Shown here piece after piece: positions 56,901 through 64,000 of a DNA stretch of 64,000 nucleotides. Origin of the DNA: Miscanthus floridulus (taxonomy: Eukaryota > Streptophyta > Magnoliopsida > Poales > Poaceae). Numbering within the stretch: the first letter of the stretch is position 1; every line of letters starts with the position of its first letter. Under the pieces are notes generated by a model. It was given only the letters and a program-made list of their open reading frames with translations. It searched no databases and was not told the DNA's origin. Position numbers and translations under genes: made by a program. Where the stretch lies: positions 64,410,111 to 64,474,110 of the forward strand of contig NC_089591.1 in the NCBI RefSeq assembly GCF_019320115.1. Direction: 5' to 3'.

Positions 56901-59900
56901 CTGTTGATTGTCTAAAAATGGTGCACAGTTTGCATGCAATTTTTCTTGTTGCTGGAGACAATAACAGTAAGGTTTCCTAAAGCTATGTGATCTTTTGCCA
57001 ACGTTAATTTGGCCAACCAAATGTAATCTGAGAACCAGTAATCTATCAGTTCATAAGGACTCTGTATCACTAGAAGCTTTTAGTTTGGGCTTAGCTGGGG
57101 CTTCTATTTTATTCCTTTTCGTTTCATGTAATATCATGATTCAGTTGCGTAACAGTTTTTTTTTTTTTTGAAAGTAAAGGCTCTGCCGCTCAATTACGAT
57201 GGAAAAAAGAGTTTTATGTACAAGGGCCAAATACAACGGTCATAGGACCAAATCACAAATAGCCACTGCTCTCACACTTATTGTTTTACCCCGCAAAGCA
57301 CATGGCCCTACGCAAATCAGAAAAGAGGCTGATATTTGGTGTAATCTATCCCATTCAACCTAGCACAGCATAAGATCTGCTCAGGCAACTCTTCAGCTTT
57401 AGGAGTCTGATACCCATACAGCATATTTCTGGATTTGTAGTAAGCTGGGATAATTAGTGCACTTTCTTTTAATCTAAAAAAGAAGTTTGATGCTCATGGC
57501 TGTCTTTGATTTGTCCTCTTGTGTAGTGCCAATAATATATCAAGTTCATCGGGCACGTGATGGATCCAGCTTTGCCACAAGAAAAGTGGAGGCAAAGCAG
57601 AAGGGACTAGTTGTATTCACCTTGATTGCTTCTTTCCAGGTGCTTATACTTCTGTAAATGATAATATTTGAAACTTCTTTGGGCAGACTAAATAATTTAT
57701 ACAAACCTGTACCAGTTATGATTCTCATTTTTCAATCTTTCGAACTTGAAAAGACCTCTGCCTTGTTCACGCTGAGAATTTGTGAGTTAGAAGGTCAATG
57801 ATTATTTTGAACCTTGTATCTCCCAAAATGCTGCATCAAGTCACTGTTCCTTTGGTTATTTTCAATGGTACTGTTGGTCCAAACTGTTATCATTACTTAA
57901 CTTAAGATTAATTGAAAAAACATGAACTGTTGGATAGAAAATGGCTCCTTATAGCCCTTGCACACCTTACTAAAATTTATGTTCATTAAGCCCACAACTT
58001 TATGGTATATCTCCATCAGATACCAATCAATATCATCATTAGTCTCAATAGCTTCTAGACAATATCGTTCCTGGTCTCAATTTGATTAGTACAGTTGCTT
58101 ATGATCTACGGATAAATTGTTTTGTGGTACAATTTTTTTCTCGAACACGCAGGAGAGCTGCGTATCATTGTATTAATAGAAGAAAAAGAGAGTCATACAT
58201 AGACCCGACCCCCCCCCCCCCCCCCCACACACACACACCACACCACTACATAGACACTGGATCACCGGTTAAGAAAGACAAAAAGACGACCCTACAGCAG
58301 TCCATTAGACTGATCCTCCAGCAGAGAGCAGGGAAATTCTCTTGGCTCCTGCTAGGCTCCACCAATGAGCCTCTTCCCTAGCCAGAGCCAGAGCCAAGTT
58401 AACATTTGGGGTTGCCCCATTAAAAACACAATCATTTCTATGTCGCCAGATGCTCCAGGCTCCCAAAATGACTAGGGAATTCAGACCCAACCTATAATCT
58501 CCACTAGCAGCACTATCAACTTTTCTCCACCAATTATCAAAGGATTGGTCAGAAGGTTGAGGAGCAAGTGCTGCAAAACCAAAGCTGCGACAGGAGGGAC
58601 AACCAAAAGTCTCTTGAGAATACACAGCCCACAAGAAGATGTTGAATGTCCTCCCCCTCTTGATCACATAGAAGGCACTGATCTGGATGAGGGAGCCCCC
58701 TCTTTGCCAATCTGTCCGCTGTCCAACATCTATTATGAGCGACAAGCCACATGAAAAATTTGCATTTGTGGGGGGGGGGGGGGGGGGGCAGGATTTCCAT
58801 ATTCTCTCATAAGGTTCAAAGAAGATTGCACCCTGAAAAAGCGTATCATAGGCGCTCTTTGCTGTATATTTTCCTGAAGTAGATAGCCTCCAGATGTGCT
58901 TATCAGGAATTTCCTCATTTAGCTCCACACCATTCAGGATATCCCAAAGTTCAAGATACTCAATCAAGGCAGTTGAACCGATCTCACCTTGTATGTCCTC
59001 TGTCCATTTTTCCCCAGTTAGTGCTTCCAACACAGTACGTCTACTTGACCTTTTAGGAACCAGTGCATATACCAGAGCGATGTCCTGGATTCTTTTGCCA
59101 TCTAACCATTTGTCCTCCCAAAAGAGTGTATTGGATCCATTTCCAACTTCAGTTATTACAGCCACAGAGATGAGGCCATCTACCTCTCTACTGACTTGGA
59201 TAGGTAGATTTGCCCACGGTTTGCTGGGCTCACTCCGCTTGAGCCACGGCCATCGTGCTTTTAAGGCGATACTCAAAGCCTTCAGATCAGCAACCCCAAG
59301 ACCACCTAGTTCTCGGGAGCGGCACACTTTAGGCCAGGCAATGAGACAGTGACCACCCTTTGCCTCTTTTCGGCCTCTCCACAGGAAGGCCCTTCTGATC
59401 TTGTCAATGGCTTTGAAAGCCCAAGGTGGGAGATCTGTTGCCATGGCCACATAAATCAGGATTCCTGTGAGAACATACTGCACTTGAATAACTCTACCAG
59501 CTCGGGTCATCAAATCAGCCTTCCACCCAGGAAGCTGATCTGCAATTCTGTCAATGATGGGTTGGACCTGCTCCTTAGCCAGCTTCTTGATGGTCAGGGG
59601 GAGACCCAAATATTTGCAAGGGAAATCCAGCATCTCACAGGGCAACAGATTCTGAATGAGGGCCAGATTTTCCTCAGCACAATGGATTGGTAGCACATTA
59701 CTTTTTTGAACATTGGTCCTAAGGCCAGATGCTTCACCAAATAAATCCAGTAGCTGTAAAGACAAATTGATATCTGCTGCATTAGGCTGAAGGAAAATGG
59801 CTACATCGTCAGCATATAAGGAGATTCTGTGCTGGATAGGCCTACTGGATAAAGGCTGTAGCAGCCCAACTTCAGAAGCCCTTGTGAACATCTGATTTAA

Positions 59901-62751
59901 CACATCCATAACAAGAATAAAGAGCATAGGAGATAGCGGATCTCCCTGTCTCAGTCCCCTTCTGTGCAAAATACCTTCTCCTGGGATGCCATTCAAGAGA
60001 ACTTGGGTGGATGAAGATGATAAGAGGCCACAAATCATGTCACACCAGCGAGAACCGAAACCCAATTTTCTAAGCACCTCCAAAAGGAAGGCCCAAGACA
60101 CTGAGTCAAAAGCTTTGGTAATGTCAAGCTTCAGGGGAATTCTGGGCTGCTTTTGAGAGTGTAGGAATTTAACTGTCTGCTGGACCATCATGAAATTACT
60201 TTGAATGAACCTTTTTTTGATGAAAGCACTTTGATTGGAGGACACCATCTCATCCAGCCGACCTGCAAGCCTATTAGCCAGGATTTTGGTCACAAGTTTG
60301 GCGAAGCTGTGAACCAAGCTAATTGGCCTATAATCCTTGACTTGAACAGCATTAGTCTTTTTTGGAATCAGAGTAATGTATGCAGAATTCAGTTTCTGGA
60401 GGTTTCTGAAATTTCCAGTCCAAAGAAAATGAACTGCTGCCATCACATCATTCTTGATAATTGTCCAGCAACTTTTATAAAATCTGCCAGTGAACCCATC
60501 CTGTCCAGGAGCCTTATCAGGTGGCATCTCCTTTATGGTGTTCCACACTTATTCTGAAAAAGGCAAATCCAAAGCTTCAAGATCAAAGCCGGGGCTGCCA
60601 AGGGTGTCCAGATTGATAGTTCTCCCTCTAGCGCACTCAGTCCCAATGAGATTGTCATAAAAATCTAGAACAGCAGCTGCCTTATCCTCATGCTTTGTGA
60701 TAACCTGATCTCCAACATGCAATTTGGGGATGAAATTCTTCTTTTTTCTATATCTTGCAATTTTGATGAAAAAGCCTTGTGTTGGCATCCCCATCCTTTA
60801 GCCAATTTATCCTGGACCTGAGTCTTGATATTGTTCTCAGCAGGGAAGATAGCTCCAGTGAATGCTTCTTGAGATTATTACGTAGCCATAATTCATTAGG
60901 CTGAAGAGGCCTGCTTTCTTGAGCAATATCAAGTTGGTGGACGATTTCTTTTGCCAGAAGCAATTGGGACTTGAAGTGACCAAATTTCTTCTGACTCCAG
61001 CTCTGTAACCCTCTGGCAGTTGCCTTGAGTTTCAAAGCAAGGGTATCAAGTGGACAGGTTCTAGGCTGTACAGTGTCCCAAGCATCCTTCACTACTTCTA
61101 GAAAACCATCCAGAGAGGGCCAGAAAGCTTCGAAATGAAATCTTTTCTTGCAGCCAATGATATCCTGCAGCCCAAGGATCAGGCCTGTTTTGTGGTACAA
61201 TTGCTAGAATATATACTGCTAGGTTGAAATTTTTAGGACTGCAAAGGTCAGCCTTGTGAAATGTCACTGTGAATTTGGTCTGAATATCTGTTCAACTGAT
61301 TCTCTTGCAGAAGGAAGAAGTGGGTTTTGAGCATCAGGCTGCAATCATGCCTGATGTTCCTCCTCCAGAACAGGCAAGGATTTTTCTCTCTTTCCTTTGA
61401 TATATGTGGAAGAAAAAAACAGATATCTAATAAGCAATCAAATGCAGCTCCTTAATCTGGAGGAGATACGAGAAAGACGGCTTACGGATCCACGCTTCCC
61501 ATCGTAATTTTTCTGACTTCCTATCATATAGTTCGATGGTTACTAAATTAATGATGTTCTCAGGTTATTAATTGGTTTAACCATCAAACCATAGCCTTCG
61601 CCCTTCAGGATTTACTTCCATTGTGCCATTGAAAAGAATTATTTTTCAAATGGATCTACCTTATTGTTGATGCGGCAAGTTGGATAGCACATTTATAATA
61701 TCAAATATTATTTTTAAGGAAACAAATTAAATATTGTTCATCTCTATCATTCGGTACTTGGTAGACAATTGAATGTTTATTCATCTGCAGCCAATATAGG
61801 AACTTGGCTGCTAAAAAGAAGTTTACTCCTTGGCCCATAGAAATGAGATTCTGTGAAGATTCAGCATCTCAACATAAACCAAGGTATCCACATACTTCTT
61901 TTTCCCTAGATGCAACCTATTCATATTTTTTTGTTTAAGTTATATTAATCCTGCAGATCCTGGTTTCCTCCAAAGCAAGATTTTCCCCTTTCTATCCTTT
62001 TATATTAGTAAAAATAGTTATGATTCAGTAATGCGTCTGATTCTTTTTCAGCTTAAACTACTGGTTTAGAGCTCGGGGAAAACTTTCAGACGACCAAGCT
62101 CTACATAGGTTAGTCATTAGATCACCATACACTATCTTTCATCATTTCTTATGCTTGCACATAATGTTATTCTGCAATACTACAGATGTGTTGTAGCATA
62201 TGCTTCGGATCTACTATATTCTGGTGTGAGCCTTAACCCTCATCGTGAAAAGGGTTTGAAGACATACTCGCTCAGTCTTGATCATTCGTATGTAACATTC
62301 ACTCAGTATAGTGCTTCGGACAATCATCACTTTTAGCAAATTTTCGTTTGTTCTTACGGCTGCATGTTACTGTCTGTAGCATCTGGTTCCACAAACCTGT
62401 GAAGGCTGACGAATGGTTGCTATATGTGGTAAGCGATTGACCGATTGTACATCTGTTCATCGATACAGATGAGCCCATGCGAGATACTAATGTACACATT
62501 GCTCCCATGAACAGATCGAGAGCCCATCTGCGCACGGTGGTCGGGGTTTCGTCACTGGACGCATGTTCAACAGGCAAGGAGAGGTATGGATTCGTCTGAG
62601 CTCTGATTCTGCTTCTGCACCTGTTCGTGAGAGTTGGGACCCAAGTAATTATATTTTCTTCTGGAATGCACAGCTTATCATGTCACTGACCCAAGAGGCG
62701 TTGATTAGAAGGGAGAAGCCACGAGGACCAAATCCGAGGCCGAAGCTTTGA
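53903..62751 (+). CDS. ACH2: Acyl-CoA thioesterase II (TesB type) with N-terminal cNMP-binding-like domain, 17 exons, 424 residues
   Basis: Exons: 53903-53918, 54000-54092, 54573-54640, 55360-55441, 55573-55619, 55753-55875, 56182-56259, 56879-56966, 57527-57639, 61311-61373, 61448-61503, 61791-61883, 62052-62108, 62186-62287, 62380-62428, 62515-62583, 62674-62751. They sum to 1275 bases with all phases matching and no internal stop. Residues 6-100 form a cyclic-nucleotide-binding-like domain ([20 protein letters not shown]). From about 135 come two hot-dog folds: [20 protein letters not shown], then [38 protein letters not shown] and LTQEALIR, where TesB enzymes have their Asp, Thr/Ser and Gln. 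It hydrolyses acyl-CoA to free fatty acid and CoA. The C-terminus PKL is a peroxisomal targeting tripeptide. Introns 7 and 10 appear to be GC-AG; intron 9 holds a LINE. Length fits Arabidopsis ACH2. Confidence 0.95.
57148..57480 (-). mobile_element. Short LINE-like fragment in intron 8 of the thioesterase gene
   Basis: A plus-strand T run (about 57155-57169), read as a minus-strand poly-A tail, is followed by GAAAGTAAAGGCTCTGCC and about 300 bp of non-intron-like DNA. This style fits a 5'-truncated retroposon 3' end. It differs in sequence from the LINE family at 29172 and 58135. The 5' end and target duplication are unresolved. Confidence 0.5.
58118..58134. repeat. 17-bp target duplication of the intronic LINE, left copy
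   Basis: TGTTTTGTGGTACAATT is repeated perfectly at 61186-61202. A long, perfect duplication flanking a poly-A-tailed insert is the signature of target-primed reverse transcription. Confidence 0.95.
58209..58240. repeat. C homopolymer (18) followed by an AC microsatellite
   Basis: C runs from 58209 to 58226 and is followed by ACACACACACAC. It lies in the LINE 3' untranslated part. Lengths of such tracts are unreliable in assemblies. Confidence 0.9.
58305..61200 (-). pseudogene. LINE ORF2 remnant (reverse transcriptase and zf-RVT)
   Basis: From 61200 the linker reads [19 protein letters not shown] and [19 protein letters not shown] frameshift at about 60750-60790 and a TAA at 60549-60551 follow. 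A 747-codon open stretch (60548-58305) then carries [69 protein letters not shown] and the catalytic [13 protein letters not shown]. The zf-RVT part ([34 protein letters not shown]) is pushed into another frame by the G run at 58770-58788 and returns near 58550. Confidence 0.93.
58770..58788. repeat. Homopolymer of 19 G within the LINE ORF2
   Basis: On the coding (minus) strand this is a C run giving a Pro stretch just before the zf-RVT domain. It is the point where the frame changes. Confidence 0.92.
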
Positions 62752-64000
62752 GAGATGCACCATCCTTCTAATTTGGTTTAGATATTTACGAATTCACAAG
62801 CAAAAATGTACAATATCAACCGTGGAGCAGCTTAATGGAAAACCTGGAATTTCTAAAGCACCCTTTTAGGTGTTCTCTTAGTTCTATTTTTTTTCATGGA
62901 GCAGAGTTTGTAGCGCTGCACCTATTTAGCTGAAAAACATGAGTGGTGCAGTCAAACATGCCCTTAGTGCTCGCTCCTTTCTCTTTCTGGAGTATAATAC
63001 GTGGTTACATCCTAAGTACTTTTTTTGATACGAAAAGGGGAAGGAAAACAATATTTGGTTGTGCAATATATATACTCAATATATGTGTAGTGGCAGTCGT
63101 AGGTAACTTTCAGTGAATCAATAGTGCCAAGAAATGTCTCATTTTTTGGCCTGTTTGTTTAACTTTCTGGCATCAAAAGTCAAAGCTATGTTTATAGATT
63201 TTTCAGATCCAAAACTACCTTTGCCACTTGAATCTGGTCTGGAGGTACTTTATCAAGTATAGAATGATGAAACCTAAAGGCTAAACCAAGAGGCCACTTG
63301 AGTTGAGCTTAACTCGAGAACCCCTGATTTGGCAAAGAAGCACCTATGGGAAACAAAAAAAAAACCTTGAAATAGAGTAAATGAGAGAGGATGAGCAAAG
63401 TAAGAAATGAGACCAAAGAAGTAGAAATTACAATGGGAATGGTAACGAATCAAACCTCCATAATCACTAGCAGCGCTTCAACTATCCTTCAACGCTGGCA
63501 AACCTTTGGTTTGGATTAAGGCTAGGGTTTGGATTTGAGGACGACATTTGTGTGCACCAACTTTAAATGGGATGGTCGATTGTCATTGTGATCCCGACGA
63601 CAGTGGTGTGTGGGTGTAACAGGGCGTGGCGAAGGCGACGCCACTAGGGTGGTAGACTAGTAGTGGAGGCTGGTTGGGGAGCGTTGGTTTCAAGGGGCGT
63701 CAAATTTGTAGCAATTAGCGGGGTGGCGGTGGAGGGCAACATTGACGGTGGTAGAGGTGGGGAAGAGTGGGATATGGAAGCGAGGGAAGGTTCTTGCCAT
63801 CTTCATACCGGTTAGTAGAGAGACAACTGACATTGGGGCCACGTGAGGGCCAAAGACGAGGGGGCATGTTCTCGTCAGTGTTGGATTGGGAGGGGCGACG
63901 ATGGAGGTGGGGCAACATGAAAGGAGGACAGAGAATCGTGAAGAAGACACACGAGTGGTGTCGGTGGGGATACGTCAACATACTAGCGGGGGCTAACTTA
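62752..64000. other. Downstream flank of the thioesterase gene, no second gene supported
   Basis: The first 200-300 bp are the likely 3' untranslated region and polyadenylation zone. Later DNA is AT-rich to 63480 and then GC-richer to the window end, with overlapping minus-strand ORFs (63950-63690 and 63981-63715) of Pro/Ser-rich composition that I do not recognise and take as non-coding. Confidence 0.4.

Larger units (their letters stand above)
58135..61185 (-). mobile_element. L1-type LINE, 5'-truncated, inserted in intron 9 of the thioesterase gene
   Basis: The insert is 3.05 kb, with the 3' poly-A on the left (plus-strand T run at 58135-58139) and a 17-bp target duplication. It holds the linker, RT, zf-RVT and tail of ORF2 but no endonuclease or ORF1. 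Its 3' tail (TACGCAGCTCTCC...GTGTTCGAG on the minus strand) resembles that of the LINE at 29172. It is antisense to the host gene and leaves the flanking exons and splice sites intact, which suggests it is spliced out with the intron. Confidence 0.95.

Noticed and set aside
63690..63981. Two overlapping Pro/Ser-rich minus-strand ORFs at the window end
   Set aside because: The two frames overlap almost fully, and neither has a recognisable domain or splice context.

Overview
This window looks like nuclear DNA from a grass. An Andropogoneae member (sorghum, Miscanthus or sugarcane type) is my inference from the families of nested retroelements; the sequence does not prove it. Genes have spliced exons with GT-AG introns and pyrimidine-rich leaders. 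Most of the sequence is transposable elements inserted into one another. Only one intact host gene is visible.

Left third (1-22118). Degenerate repeat sequence, part of it resembling one long Ty3/gypsy LTR (about 3.1-20.0 kb), is split by a complete Ty3/gypsy element at 4456-17761. That element has 390-bp LTRs, a 5-bp target duplication, gag-pol on the minus strand and a second, intron-bearing ORF in antisense on the plus strand. A 110-bp tandem array lies between the two convergent units. To its right come a 637-bp tandem duplication and the 3' end of a CACTA transposon, with seven 42-bp subterminal repeats.

Middle (22119-41016). This part holds a 1.1-kb Mutator-like element, several MITE-like repeats and a 5'-truncated LINE. 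It also holds the antisense ORF of a second Tat-type element (32025-40328, minus strand). That ORF is split by a solo Ty1/copia-type LTR (32854-37577), which is itself split by a Helitron (34745-37085) carrying a fragment of the cell-cycle gene CDC20.

Copia block and fusion (41022-50620). A SIRE/Maximus-like Ty1/copia element on the minus strand keeps its 3' LTR, polypurine tract, pol and part of gag. Its LTR carries a nested solo LTR of the same family. At about 50.0 kb its gag is joined in frame to the 5' coding part of a cactin-like gene, giving a chimeric ORF.

Right end (53.1-62.8 kb). An apparently intact 17-exon plus-strand gene encodes a 424-residue TesB-type acyl-CoA thioesterase with an N-terminal cyclic-nucleotide-binding-like domain and a C-terminal peroxisomal-type tripeptide. 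A 3-kb LINE sits in intron 9, flanked by a perfect 17-bp target duplication. Two introns appear to use GC-AG splice sites. A Stowaway-like MITE lies in the promoter region.

The clearest unusual signals are the cactin-gag fusion ORF, the CDC20-carrying Helitron, and the almost exclusive use of TAG among the inactivating stops of both antisense ORFs.
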